DNA from: Clostridia bacterium
GTDB taxonomy: Bacteria; Bacillota; Clostridia; Christensenellales; Aristaeellaceae
DNA: 64,000 bases
Direction of reading: 5' to 3'
Assembly: GCA_017429265.1 (NCBI GenBank)
Contig: JAFRPG010000090.1
Span: 62,001 to 126,000 of the forward strand
The notes under the pieces were generated by a model. The model did no database searches, was not told the origin of the DNA, and worked only from the letters and a program-made list of their open reading frames with translations. Position 1 is the first letter of the stretch. Every line of letters begins with the position of its first letter. Below, one piece after another: positions 35,341-43,896 of this stretch. The position numbers and the translations under genes were made by a program.

Positions 35341-36726
35341 ATGCTACACGATTTTCTCTCAGCCTGCAAAAGCGGATTTGATCCGCAGACGCATTCGGAG
35401 CTGCGCGCCCAGCTGAACCGCAACCGTCGCGTCATCCTGCTCTCCGGCAATGTCGTCGGGAATGACCGCTCCGATATCTCCGGCGTTTCCGCCCGCGTTT
35501 ACCGCAGCGGCACCTACGGTTTTTCCTCCATGGCCGACTGCTCTGAGGAGTCCGCGCGCCGCGTGCTCAGCGCCGCGACCGAGAATGCCGCCTTTATGGA
35601 CCGCCACGTCCCCGCGGGCAAAGGACCGATCGCCCCAATGCCTTACAAGTGCCGCCGTCAGGAGGGCGACATCCACGATCCCGCGCAGAATACCTATATC
35701 GAGTTTGCCAAGGCGCTGGATGACTATGTCGTCAAGCACTGTCCCAACCTGGTCGCGCGCAGGATCGTTGCCATGGAGGACTCCATGGAGAAGATGCTGG
35801 TCACGTCGGACGGCATGGATGCCCACGCAATCTATCCGCGCTCCTACTGCTATGTGATGATGACGGCGCAGACGCCCGCGGGCACCCCCGTTGACCTGTT
35901 CAAGGCCATGGGCGGTGCGGGAACCTTCGACATCAACTTCACGGATCCCGCGGCCTGCTACGACGAAATCGACAAACTCTATGCGCGCCTGATGGAGAAG
36001 CGCGAAGGCGTCTACGCGGATGCCGGCAGAAAGACGGTCATCCTTGACGGCATGATGACCGGCATGCTCTCGCACGAAGCTGTCGGACACACGGTCGAGG
36101 CCGACCTGGTCCTCGGCGGCAGTGTGGCCGGTCCCTGCCTGCACAAGCGCGTCGCAAGCGACCTTGTGACCCTGACGGACTTTGCCCACACAGCCTTCGG
36201 CGAGCCCTGCCCGCTGCCCGTCTACGTGGACGATGAGGGTACGGAAGCGATCGACGCTCCGCTGATCGAGAACGGCATCCTCACCGGCTATATGAACAGC
36301 CGCGAGACCGCCCAGCACTTCGGCATGAAGCCCACCGGCAACGCACGCGCCTGGCTCTTCTCCGACGAGCCGCTGATCCGCATGCGCAACACATCCGTGC
36401 ATCCGGGCAAGGACAAACTGGAGGACATGATCGCCTCCATTGACGAAGGCTATTATCTGATCGATTCCGGCAACGGCCAGGCGGACACCACCGGCGAGTT
36501 CATGTTCGGCGTGACGATGGGCTATGAGATCAAGCACGGCAAGCTCGGACGCGCACTGCTGGACACGACGATCTCCGGCGTGGCTTTCGAGATGCTCAAG
36601 ACAGTGGACATGGTGGGCGACAAGGTGATTTGGGTGTCTTCGGGCATGTGCGGCAAAAAGCAGCCGATGCCCGTCGGCATGGGCGGACCTGCGCTGCGCT
36701 GCCAGGTGATGATTGGAGGTCGGTGA
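35341..36726 (+). CDS. tldD: TldD metalloprotease subunit
   Basis: 461 residues. The zinc motif HExxxH appears in GMLSHEAVGHTVEADLVLGG, and GNARAWLFSDEPLIRMRNTS, GGQ-like DSGNGQADTTGEFMF and the C-terminal MCGKKQPMPVGMGGP are as in TldD. TldD/TldE form a heterodimeric protease that degrades unfolded peptides and matures some ribosomally made peptides. AGGAGG lies 6 nt before the ATG. tldE follows at once. Confidence 0.95.
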   Translation: MLHDFLSACKSGFDPQTHSELRAQLNRNRRVILLSGNVVGNDRSDISGVSARVYRSGTYGFSSMADCSEESARRVLSAATENAAFMDRHVPAGKGPIAPMPYKCRRQEGDIHDPAQNTYIEFAKALDDYVVKHCPNLVARRIVAMEDSMEKMLVTSDGMDAHAIYPRSYCYVMMTAQTPAGTPVDLFKAMGGAGTFDINFTDPAACYDEIDKLYARLMEKREGVYADAGRKTVILDGMMTGMLSHEAVGHTVEADLVLGGSVAGPCLHKRVASDLVTLTDFAHTAFGEPCPLPVYVDDEGTEAIDAPLIENGILTGYMNSRETAQHFGMKPTGNARAWLFSDEPLIRMRNTSVHPGKDKLEDMIASIDEGYYLIDSGNGQADTTGEFMFGVTMGYEIKHGKLGRALLDTTISGVAFEMLKTVDMVGDKVIWVSSGMCGKKQPMPVGMGGPALRCQVMIGGR

Positions 36727-36728
36727 CG

Positions 36729-38030
36729 ATGGATGCGTTGTATCAGGTGACTGAAGTATTGCTCAGCGAAGCGAAAAAGCTCGGCGCCGACTTTGCTGTA
36801 TGCGCAGTCAGTGAGAGCGAGAAGCGCGAGTTCAATGTGGATGGCGGTCGGTTTTCGCTGATGCGGACCCTGTTTGACCGGAACGTCTCGCTCACCGTCC
36901 TGCGGGAGCACCGCAACGGCAGCGTTCATGTGAACCGCTTCGACGAGGAAGCGCTGAAAAAGGCCGTCGCGGAATGCATGGCGGCCTGCGAAAGCGCCGA
37001 GCCGGATGAAGCCTGGGAGTTCGCGAAGGGTCCCATCGATGAGACTTTCACCGACGGAACGCCGGAGTGCGACACGGACAAACTCTTCGCGCGCACGAAG
37101 GAACTGATGGAACAGATCAGCGAACGCCATCCGAAGATCCTGATGGAGCAGATGATCACCGAGCACAGCGCCGGCCGGGTCATCTACCGCAACACCGACG
37201 GCGTGTGCTACCGGACGCTTTCCGGAAGCTACAGCTTCCAGCTGATGTACTCCGCACATGAAGGGGAGAAGAGCACGTCCTTCTTCGGCAGCGGCGTCAC
37301 CCTGGCCGACCTCGACAAACCCATCATCGAATGCGCCTTCCTGGAACGCGAACTGACGGATATCGAGAGGCAGCTTGACACGCAGGCCCTGGAAGGCAAG
37401 TTTATCGGCACGGCCCTCCTGGCACCGTCGGCCCTGACCGAGATCGTGCTCGACACCATGCTCGGGAACTTCATGACCGACGGCAGCCTGATCGACGGTA
37501 CCAGCATCTGGAAGGACAAGCTGAACGAGCAGGTGGCCGATCCCCGTTTCTCCCTGTCCCTGACGCCGCGCGCCGACTATGTGGTGGACGGCAGAAGATA
37601 CACAGAGGAGGGCTATCCGGCCGAAAACTGCGATCTGATCCGCGGCGGCAGACTTGTCTCCTTCGCCCTGTCGCAGTATGGCGCAAACAAGACCGGCTTC
37701 CAAAGGGCTGCGACGGACGGCTGGAACCTGACGGTGCCCGCGGGCGATCAGTCTCTGGACAGTATCATTGCCGGCATTGACCGCGGCATCCTCGTGATGC
37801 GCTTCTCCGGCGGTTCCCCCGCGGCGAGCGGTGAATTCTCCGGCGTGGCCAAGAACAGCTTCCTGATCGAAAACGGCAAGATCGCCGGCGCCCTGACCGA
37901 GACGATGATCAGCGGCTGCGTGCCCGACATGCTCAATCAGATCAGGGCCATCAGCAGCGACGTCCTGCGCGACGGCTTCATGAGCCTGCCCTACATGGCC
38001 TTCGACGGCGTGACCATCTCCGGCAAATAA
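36729..38030 (+). CDS. TldE/PmbA metalloprotease subunit
   Basis: 433 residues of the PmbA/TldE family: VDGGRFSLMRTLFDRNVSLT, the central region SLTPRADYVVDGRRYTEEGY, then VPAGDQSLDSIIAGIDRGIL and SGEFSGVAKNSFLIENGKI. It lacks the HExxxH motif, as expected for the non-metal subunit. The start at 36729 follows GGAGGTCGGTGACG; an upstream frame to 36630 lies within tldD and is not used. A terminator follows. Confidence 0.94.
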   Translation: MDALYQVTEVLLSEAKKLGADFAVCAVSESEKREFNVDGGRFSLMRTLFDRNVSLTVLREHRNGSVHVNRFDEEALKKAVAECMAACESAEPDEAWEFAKGPIDETFTDGTPECDTDKLFARTKELMEQISERHPKILMEQMITEHSAGRVIYRNTDGVCYRTLSGSYSFQLMYSAHEGEKSTSFFGSGVTLADLDKPIIECAFLERELTDIERQLDTQALEGKFIGTALLAPSALTEIVLDTMLGNFMTDGSLIDGTSIWKDKLNEQVADPRFSLSLTPRADYVVDGRRYTEEGYPAENCDLIRGGRLVSFALSQYGANKTGFQRAATDGWNLTVPAGDQSLDSIIAGIDRGILVMRFSGGSPAASGEFSGVAKNSFLIENGKIAGALTETMISGCVPDMLNQIRAISSDVLRDGFMSLPYMAFDGVTISGK

Positions 38031-38045
38031 CAGAATAACCATCAA

Positions 38046-38087
38046 CAGCAAAGCCTCGCACCTGTTTCCGGGCGCGAGGCTTTGCTG
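38046..38087. terminator. Terminator between convergent genes
   Basis: A perfect 14-bp stem, CAGCAAAGCCTCGC with GCGAGGCTTTGCTG around a 14-nt loop. It is followed by TTGCTTGTCTGTT on the plus strand and TTGATGGTTATTCTG on the minus strand, so it may serve both tldE and the convergent secreted gene. Confidence 0.8.
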
Positions 38088-38099
38088 TTGCTTGTCTGT

Positions 38100-39755
38100 T
38101 CAGACCTGCTCCTGTTCCGCAGCAGGATCAGGCGTTTCTTCGACCCAGAAGATCAGGTCGAAGCAGGGATAGAACTGGTCTCCGTTGACGCTGTCCTGCA
38201 CCTGATAGGTGCCGACCAGGGTGCCGTACATCTGCTGCATCGAGTCGACCTCGAATGTCGGCTTTTCCTTTGCGGCCACGACGACGATGTCGCTGTATCC
38301 GTTTGAGGTGATGCGCTGGGCCATCTGCACGAACCACTGGTCACCGCTCTGGGCGATGCTGACCACGTACATCCGATAGGTCATGATGCGGCCGATATAA
38401 GCGGACGTCTTGTTGCACAGCATGGTGTAGGCGGGCTTGATGGCTTCCTCGACGGCGTGCTCCCGCAGCTCGGTGTCGTTCATGCTCCGCGTCGCCACGC
38501 AGTTGAAGACGCGCGTCGTGTAATTCTTCTTGCTGAAGGTGAGGGAGATGTTGTACACACCATCCGTCTTGGTGTTCAGCTTGAAAGAGAACTTGCCGGA
38601 ATTGTTCGTGCGGATCTGCTTGGTGTAGCCGTTGTCGACATTGATCTGTACGGTGGTCTGGCGAACGGTCGTGCCGGAGATGACGAGGGTATCGCCGGTC
38701 AGGTCCATCGTCGCGGGCAGGGGCGTGTCGAAGTTGACAACGAGCAGGCTGCCGGAGTAGTTGGTCAGATCAAACGCATACTCCTCCACCACACGGCCGT
38801 TTTTCTCGGCATTCACGGTCATCAGCCAGATGCCCTGCTGGGGGAGCTGTACATTGATCTTGAACTTGCCGCGGCGGTCGGCGTCCGCCCGGAAGATGAC
38901 GGGATCGGTGCCGTCCATGCGCATGCACACGCCGATCAGCTGGGTACCCGCATCACAGGTGCCTTCCACCGCGAACTTGCCGGTGTTGGTTTCTCCGGGA
39001 GGAACCGAAGTGAACTTCAGGTTCGCCGTGGACTCGGCGGGTGCGGGTTCCGCAGGCGTCTGACCCGGGTCACCGACGGAAACTCCTCCGCTCACGCTGT
39101 CAGCCAGCGTGCCGGAATCGGCGGTCGGGATCTCCTCGGTGCCGACCGAGCCGGTGAATTTCCACGTGTTCCAGACCTTGTTCAGCGAGTTGTTGTCGCC
39201 GGATTTCAGACCGCGGCCGAACACCCGGTAGTCCAGGATGATGGTGTAGCCGTTCTTGATGGTTTTCCGGGCAAAGCCGCGCCAGGTGACGCCATCCTGG
39301 GTGCACTTGTACTTGAGCATCAGGAAACGGCCCTGGGACGTCTTCTTCCATTCGGCGTTGGTGATATTGTAGCCCAGTGCCTTGTATTTCTGCCCGGACA
39401 GATGCTCCCGGCGATAGGTGGCGCGGAGGTTGGGCGTCTGGTCGTCGATATCGTGATACCGGACGGCGTCCTCATCGCGGACCGCGCGGATCTCGAGGCA
39501 GGCATCGCCCGATACCGTCCACGCCTGCAGCAGGACACCGCGGGCATTCCAGTCGGCCAGGATCTCCTCCTCGGTCGTATTGTGATTCGTGAGCCACTCC
39601 GGATGACCGGAAAGGTTGTCCGCCTTCAGCAGGACATAGGAATCAGGGATATCACAGGTCGCATAGATCGCGCCGAGTGTGACTGTGTCGGCAATGGCGA
39701 TTCCCGCACAGAGCACAGCCAGCGCGATCAGCACCGGAACTGCGAACCGCTTCAT
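38100..39755 (-). CDS. Large secreted protein with Ig-like repeats, function unknown
   Basis: 551 residues, no family recognised with confidence. A signal peptide (1-22, AGIAIADT) is followed by an N-terminal region of about 185 residues, a Pro/Ala/Glu/Gly linker (about 190-225), two or three beta-rich Ig-like segments (GETNTGKFAVEGTCDAGTQL, LTGDTLVISGTTVRQTTVQI with NNSGKFSFKLNTKTDGVYNI) and a C-terminal alpha/beta part. The repeated pattern of small beta domains suggests an extracellular binding or adhesion role (inference). Start at 39755; the longer frame to 39797 lacks a ribosome binding site. Confidence 0.75.
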   Translation of the reverse strand: MKRFAVPVLIALAVLCAGIAIADTVTLGAIYATCDIPDSYVLLKADNLSGHPEWLTNHNTTEEEILADWNARGVLLQAWTVSGDACLEIRAVRDEDAVRYHDIDDQTPNLRATYRREHLSGQKYKALGYNITNAEWKKTSQGRFLMLKYKCTQDGVTWRGFARKTIKNGYTIILDYRVFGRGLKSGDNNSLNKVWNTWKFTGSVGTEEIPTADSGTLADSVSGGVSVGDPGQTPAEPAPAESTANLKFTSVPPGETNTGKFAVEGTCDAGTQLIGVCMRMDGTDPVIFRADADRRGKFKINVQLPQQGIWLMTVNAEKNGRVVEEYAFDLTNYSGSLLVVNFDTPLPATMDLTGDTLVISGTTVRQTTVQINVDNGYTKQIRTNNSGKFSFKLNTKTDGVYNISLTFSKKNYTTRVFNCVATRSMNDTELREHAVEEAIKPAYTMLCNKTSAYIGRIMTYRMYVVSIAQSGDQWFVQMAQRITSNGYSDIVVVAAKEKPTFEVDSMQQMYGTLVGTYQVQDSVNGDQFYPCFDLIFWVEETPDPAAEQEQV

Positions 39756-39804
39756 GAAAGAACACCGGCCTTTCGTTTGTTTATATGGACAGGTCAACAG
39801 ATAA

Positions 39805-39833
39805 ATTGTAGCATAAACTTAATCAGATGACAA
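39805..39833 (-). promoter_or_regulatory. Promoter of the Ig-like secreted protein
   Basis: Minus strand TTGTCA (39833-39828), 17 bp, TACAAT (39810-39805). Confidence 0.75.
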
Positions 39834-39864
39834 GAACTATTTCAAAAATGTTTCAATTCATAAA

Positions 39865-39897
39865 ACCGACCGTGGTCTGACATGTACTTCGGTCGGT
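39865..39897. promoter_or_regulatory. Operator-like 8-bp inverted repeat between divergent promoters
   Basis: ACCGACCG (39865-39872) and CGGTCGGT (39890-39897) are perfect inverted repeats separated by 17 bp. They lie between the -35 elements of the secreted protein (minus) and of the sensory hydrogenase operon (plus). Confidence 0.5.
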
Positions 39898-39917
39898 CGA
39901 ATGCATTCGGAAGATCA

Positions 39918-39946
39918 TTGACAGGCCGGGTTTTGTGGTTTAGAAT
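39918..39946 (+). promoter_or_regulatory. Promoter of the sensory hydrogenase operon
   Basis: TTGACA (39918-39923), 17 bp, TAGAAT (39941-39946), 31 bp before the first ATG. Confidence 0.75.
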
Positions 39947-39976
39947 AGATCAAACGGTAAAGCGAGGTGGATGAAG

Positions 39977-40354
39977 ATGACCATTCAGGATATGGTACGG
40001 ATCCTTCAGGCACGCGTGCTGATCGGTCATGAAAAGCTGGATACGCCGGTCTATACGGCCTGCTGCTCCGATCTGATGAGCGATGTGCTGGCCTTCGTCG
40101 ACGAGAAAACCGTGCTGATCACCGGCCTGACGAATCCGCACGTTGTACGGACCAGCGAGATGCTCGATCTGAAATGCCTGGTCTTCGTGCGCGGCAAGGT
40201 TCCGTCCGACGATATCCTCGAGAGCGCGGAAGAGCAGGGGCTCGTGGTGATCACCACCAAGGCGACGGCGTTCAGCGCCTGCGGCATGCTGTACGCGGAA
40301 GGCCTGCGGGGCGTTCCGGTGCCGCTCGAATGGAATACGGAGGATGACGCATGA
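39977..40354 (+). CDS. DRTGG-domain-like protein (first copy)
   Basis: 125 residues resembling the DRTGG domain found in HPr kinase and CBS/DRTGG proteins: VRILQARVLIGHEKLDTPVY, CCSDLMSDVLAFVDEKTVLI, LKCLVFVRGKVPSDDILESA, GLVVITTKATAFSACGMLYA. Short stand-alone versions are regular companions of clostridial [FeFe] hydrogenase genes; their biochemical role is unknown. ATG at 39977 is preferred to 39971 because GAGGTG leaves 7 nt to it and too little to the first ATG. The next gene overlaps by 4 nt. Confidence 0.8.
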   Translation: MTIQDMVRILQARVLIGHEKLDTPVYTACCSDLMSDVLAFVDEKTVLITGLTNPHVVRTSEMLDLKCLVFVRGKVPSDDILESAEEQGLVVITTKATAFSACGMLYAEGLRGVPVPLEWNTEDDA

Positions 40355-40776
40355 ACGCTCTGATGACGAATACCTACCCTGTGACGGCCGCGGATTACAC
40401 GAGCGCAGGCCGGGCCAGCGCCGACATCAAGCGCAAGCTCAAGCAGCTCGGTGTTTCCGGTGACGTGCTCCGGCGCGTTGCGGTGGCCTCCTATGAGGTG
40501 GAGCTGAACCTGGTGATCCACTCTCTCGGCGGAGAACTGTCTCTTTCCGTTTACCCGGACCGGGTACAGCTCGTTTCGAGCGACGTGGGCCCGGGCATCC
40601 CGGACCTCTCCCTGGCCATGCGCGAGGGCTGGTCGACGGCCAATGACGAAGCCCGCTCCCTCGGCTTCGGCGCGGGCATGGGGCTTCCGAATATGAAACG
40701 GAATGCCGACGACTTCGACATCCAAAGCGAGGTCGGAAAAGGCACCGTGATCACCATGGGCTTCCGGCTCGCCTGA
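40351..40776 (+). CDS. RsbW-like ATP-binding protein
   Basis: 141 residues of the GHKL ATPase fold: an N-box-like EVELNLVIHSLGG (with an unusual acidic/hydrophobic content compared with ENA-containing kinases), G1 SSDVGPGIPDL and G2 GFGAGMGLPNMKRNADDF, then GTVITMGFRL. It is like anti-sigma-factor serine kinases. Such proteins accompany sensory hydrogenases and may pass the redox or hydrogen signal on (inference). ATGA-type overlap with the preceding gene. Confidence 0.85.
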   Translation: MNALMTNTYPVTAADYTSAGRASADIKRKLKQLGVSGDVLRRVAVASYEVELNLVIHSLGGELSLSVYPDRVQLVSSDVGPGIPDLSLAMREGWSTANDEARSLGFGAGMGLPNMKRNADDFDIQSEVGKGTVITMGFRLA

Positions 40777-40817
40777 GCCGGCCCACCGAAGAAACAGACA
40801 GAAAGGCGAGTCAGGCT

Positions 40818-42152
40818 ATGCCAGAACAAACCCGCTATCACTCCGTCCGCCTCGACAAGGATCGCTGCCGGGGCTGCACGAACTGCCTGCAGCACTGTCC
40901 GACCGAAGCCATCCGTGTCCGCGGCGGCCGGGCGCATATCATCGATACACTCTGCATCGACTGCGGTGAATGCATCCGCATCTGCGACTATCACGCGAAG
41001 GTCGCGGTGACGGACACCCTGGAGGACATCCGGCGATTCAAATACCGCATCGCCCTGCCGGCCCCGACGCTCTACGGACAGTTCCGCGGCCTTCGGAAGC
41101 CCGAGTACGTCCTCGAAGCGCTGAAGCAGGTCGGCTTTGACGATGTGTTCGAGGTTGCGCGCGGCGCCGATGTGGTGACCCGCGCGATCCGCGAGCGTCT
41201 GCGCGACAAGAGCATACCGCGCCCGGTCATCTCTTCCGCCTGCCCGGCCGTCGTCCGGCTGATCCAGGTGCGCTTTCCGGAACTGCTCGAGCATGTGATC
41301 GACATCCGCCAGCCCATGGAAGTAGCGGCCTCCATCGCACGCGGGGAATTCTGCAAAAAGAACGGCTGCAAACCCGAGGAGGTCGGCTGCTTCTTCATCA
41401 CCCCGTGCCCGGCCAAGATGACCGCCATCCGCCGCCCGCTCGGGCAGGAGAAGTCGGAGCTGGACGGCGCGATCTCCATGATGGAGATCTACGGCCTGCT
41501 CATGCCGCACATCGACAAGATGCAGTCGAATCCCGACTTCGAGCCGGCGACCCGCTACGGTGTCGCGTGGGCCACCAGCGACGGCGAAGCCAACGCCGTT
41601 TCACCCGAGCGCAGCCTCTCCGTGGACGGCATCCCGAATGTCATCCGCGTGCTGGAGGAGGTCGAAAACGACAAGCTCCGCGACCTGGAGTATCTCGAGG
41701 GCAATGCCTGCATCGGCGGCTGCGTCGGCGGCGCGCTGGTCTTCGAGAACAACTATGTGGCCAAGGCGGCGATCCGGCAAATGGTGTCTGCCATGCCGCA
41801 GCAGCATCCGGACGCCAGCGTGCCGGTTTCGATGCTGACCAAGTATCCGGTGAAGAACGACAGGCCCTTTGAGCCCAGCGCCGCGCTCAGGCTCGATGAA
41901 AACCTGGTGGTCGCCCTGCAGAAGATGAACCGCATGAACCAGATCCTCGAGCGCCTGCCCGGGTATGACTGCGGCTCCTGCGGCTCACCGACATGCAAGG
42001 CGTTCGCCGAGGATATTGTCCGCGGCTTCGTGAAATCCGAGATGGACTGTGTGCATCTGATGAAGAACAAGCTGAGAATCATGGCGCAGGATATGGTCAC
42101 GCTTGCGCAGTCGACGATTGATCTGGGAGGGAACCACCATGAAAGTGAATGA
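40818..42152 (+). CDS. Sensory-type [FeFe] hydrogenase-like protein
   Basis: 444 residues. Two 4Fe-4S motifs come first (CRGCTNCLQHC 17-27, CIDCGECIRIC 46-56), then the [FeFe]-hydrogenase large domain, then a Cys-rich Fe-S motif (YDCGSCGSPTCKAF, near 400). The H-cluster ligands are in place: Cys142 (SSACPAVV), Cys197 (ITPCPAK) and Cys298/Cys302 (NACIGGC). Ala141 stands where catalytic enzymes have the proton-relay Cys. This, with the ATPase and DRTGG neighbours, points to a HydS-type sensor rather than a bulk H2 enzyme. No PAS domain is present, unlike some HydS proteins. Confidence 0.88.
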   Translation: MPEQTRYHSVRLDKDRCRGCTNCLQHCPTEAIRVRGGRAHIIDTLCIDCGECIRICDYHAKVAVTDTLEDIRRFKYRIALPAPTLYGQFRGLRKPEYVLEALKQVGFDDVFEVARGADVVTRAIRERLRDKSIPRPVISSACPAVVRLIQVRFPELLEHVIDIRQPMEVAASIARGEFCKKNGCKPEEVGCFFITPCPAKMTAIRRPLGQEKSELDGAISMMEIYGLLMPHIDKMQSNPDFEPATRYGVAWATSDGEANAVSPERSLSVDGIPNVIRVLEEVENDKLRDLEYLEGNACIGGCVGGALVFENNYVAKAAIRQMVSAMPQQHPDASVPVSMLTKYPVKNDRPFEPSAALRLDENLVVALQKMNRMNQILERLPGYDCGSCGSPTCKAFAEDIVRGFVKSEMDCVHLMKNKLRIMAQDMVTLAQSTIDLGGNHHESE

Positions 42153-42486
42153 ACTGCGGGAACTGATCGGCGCAGAGAACCTGACCCCCGAGGTCGGTGA
42201 GGACCGGGAGATTACCTGCGGCTATACCTGCGATCTGCTCAGCTGGGTCATGGCCCACGGAGACGAAGGCATGGCCTGGGTGACCGTGCAGACCCATCTG
42301 AACGTCATCGCCGTGGCTGTGCTCTCCGACATGGCTTGCGTGGTCCTACCGGAGGATATCCGCATGGAAGCGGAGAGCCTCGCCAAGGCTGTGAGCGAGG
42401 GCATGACGGTGCTGACCACCTCCCTGACCGCCTATGAGATCTGCGGCCGCCTGTCTGCCGCGGGCGTCCCCGGAAAGGCGATGTGA
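42139..42486 (+). CDS. DRTGG-domain-like protein (second copy)
   Basis: 115 residues, a second small protein of the DRTGG-like type: VNELRELIGAENLTPEVGED, GYTCDLLSWVMAHGDEGMAW, HLNVIAVAVLSDMACVVLPE, VLTTSLTAYEICGRLSAAGV. It is related in pattern to the first copy and lies after the sensory hydrogenase, which it overlaps by 14 nt. GGGAGGGAACCACC supports the start. Confidence 0.8.
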   Translation: MKVNELRELIGAENLTPEVGEDREITCGYTCDLLSWVMAHGDEGMAWVTVQTHLNVIAVAVLSDMACVVLPEDIRMEAESLAKAVSEGMTVLTTSLTAYEICGRLSAAGVPGKAM

Positions 42487-42490
42487 GGCT

Positions 42491-43195
42491 GTGGAACGCC
42501 TTTTCTGCGATCTGCATATCCACTCATGCCTGTCCCCGTGCGGCGACAATGACATGACCCCGGCCAACATCCTCGGCATGGCGACGGTGAAGGGCCTGCA
42601 GATGGTCGCCGTCACCGACCACAACGCCGCAGGCAACCTTCCCACGGCGCAGAAGGTTGCCGACGCCTACGGACTGCTGCTGATCCCCGGCATCGAGATC
42701 ACCACCTCGGAGGAGGTGCATATGCTGGGGTATTTTCCGGATGTTCCCACTGCCGTGGACTTCGGCGATTTCCTGCGGGATCATCTGCCGAAAAAGAAAA
42801 ACAAACCCTCCCTTTTCGGCAATCAGTGGGTGATGGACGAGGATGACAACCTGATCCGGGAGGAGGACGCCCTGCTGATCGGCGCGACGGACCTGCCGCT
42901 GAAGCAATTGGCTGGCCTGGTGCGGGAGGCCGGCGGCGTACCGGTCCCAGCCCACATCAACCGCGGCTCCAACGGCCTGCTGGTCAACCTGGGCATGATG
43001 CCCCCGGACATCGAGTTCACCGCGGTGGAGGTCTGGCGGGCGTTGCCCTGCCCGCACAGCCCGCAGCAGGGACGCTATGTCACCCATTCCTCCGACGCGC
43101 ACTATCTAGGGGACATCCTGGAACCGGAGATCACCATGGACCTGGAGGAACGGTCGGTCGCGGCGTTCCTGGATCGGCTGAGGAGGGGAGCATAG
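42491..43195 (+). CDS. PHP-domain phosphoesterase
   Basis: 234 residues. The PHP metal motifs are DLHIHSCLSPCGD, VTDHNAAGN, PGIEITTSEEVHMLGYF, PAHINRGSNG and THSSDAHYLGD. PHP proteins hydrolyse phosphoester bonds with two or three metal ions. This one belongs to the type regularly linked to clostridial hydrogenase operons; the substrate is unknown. A GTG start is used because the DLHIHS motif begins 6 residues later and no closer ATG exists. Confidence 0.88.
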   Translation: MERLFCDLHIHSCLSPCGDNDMTPANILGMATVKGLQMVAVTDHNAAGNLPTAQKVADAYGLLLIPGIEITTSEEVHMLGYFPDVPTAVDFGDFLRDHLPKKKNKPSLFGNQWVMDEDDNLIREEDALLIGATDLPLKQLAGLVREAGGVPVPAHINRGSNGLLVNLGMMPPDIEFTAVEVWRALPCPHSPQQGRYVTHSSDAHYLGDILEPEITMDLEERSVAAFLDRLRRGA

Positions 43196-43196
43196 T

Positions 43197-43646
43197 ATGG
43201 AACGTACCGAACGCGTCATCCTCACCAACCTCTGCATGATCTGCGACGGGACCAGGGTGCTGGTGGAGGAGAAGATCGGCCGGGACGCCGGCGGCATCAT
43301 TTTTCCAGGCGGACATGTGGAGCCGGGGGAGCCCGTCACGGACTCCGTCATCCGCGAAATGAAGGAGGAAACCGGCCTCACGATCGAATCTCCGAAACTC
43401 TGCGGCGTCAAGGAATGGATCAACGGGGACGGCTCGCGCTATGTGGTCTTCCTCTTCCGTGCCGACAGGTTTTCGGGTGAGCTTGCATCCTCCGCGGAGG
43501 GCCGCGTTTTCTGGGTTGAAAAAGAAGATGTGCTGAAAACCGACTGGATCTGGCATATGGACGCTCTGATGCAGATCATGTCGGAAGGAGAGTTCACGGA
43601 GCTCTTTCTGGATGCCGCGGACGGGTGGAATCCCGTGCTGAAATGA
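43197..43646 (+). CDS. Nudix hydrolase
   Basis: 149 residues. The Nudix box is GGHVEPGEPVTDSVIREMKE with ETGL following, matching GX5EX7REUXEEXGU. The rest resembles 8-oxo-dGTP diphosphatases of the MutT/YvcI type (VFLFRADRFSGELASSAEGR, VFWVEKED). Last gene of the operon, directly after the PHP gene; a terminator follows. Confidence 0.92.
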   Translation: MERTERVILTNLCMICDGTRVLVEEKIGRDAGGIIFPGGHVEPGEPVTDSVIREMKEETGLTIESPKLCGVKEWINGDGSRYVVFLFRADRFSGELASSAEGRVFWVEKEDVLKTDWIWHMDALMQIMSEGEFTELFLDAADGWNPVLK

Positions 43647-43664
43647 GCATTGCAATTTATGCGC

Positions 43665-43687
43665 AAGCCGTCCTTTCATGGCGGCTT
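43665..43687 (+). terminator. Terminator of the sensory hydrogenase operon
   Basis: AAGCCGTC pairs with GGCGGCTT (8 bp with one G-U, 7-nt loop), then TTTTG; 19 nt after the Nudix stop. Confidence 0.75.
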
Positions 43688-43854
43688 TTGTATTGGCGAT
43701 GCCATTGTGACGGCGTTTTTCTCCGGATCCATGCGATTCTCTTCCGGGTGACAGGAGCATGCATCCTGTATACACATCTGATCAGGCGCTTTGAGACCGA
43801 TTCCCGACTGTTTTAATCGCCTTTCTTCCTTAAAATACAAGCGTTTTGAGGATG

Positions 43855-43872
43855 AATTAGTGTTGACTAATT
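43855..43872. promoter_or_regulatory. Perfect inverted repeat over the hydrogenase -35 (operator candidate)
   Basis: AATTAGT-GTTG-ACTAATT, two perfect 7-bp arms around 4 bp. It overlaps the -35 hexamer (43863-43868), so a bound protein would block the promoter. It does not match a regulator box that I recognise. Confidence 0.6.
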
Positions 43873-43892
43873 ATCTGTGCAGACACTATAAT
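43863..43892 (+). promoter_or_regulatory. Promoter of the trimeric hydrogenase operon
   Basis: TTGACT (43863-43868), 18 bp, TATAAT (43887-43892), 61 bp before the first ATG. Confidence 0.8.
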
Positions 43893-43896
43893 TTCT

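Noticed and set aside
32799..35450. An 883-residue minus-strand frame across galactokinase and GH5
   Set aside because: Same reason: the plus-strand proteins have catalytic motifs, the antisense product has none.
43625..43816. A 63-residue frame after the Nudix gene
   Set aside because: It spans the terminator, begins inside the Nudix gene and shows no recognisable domain.
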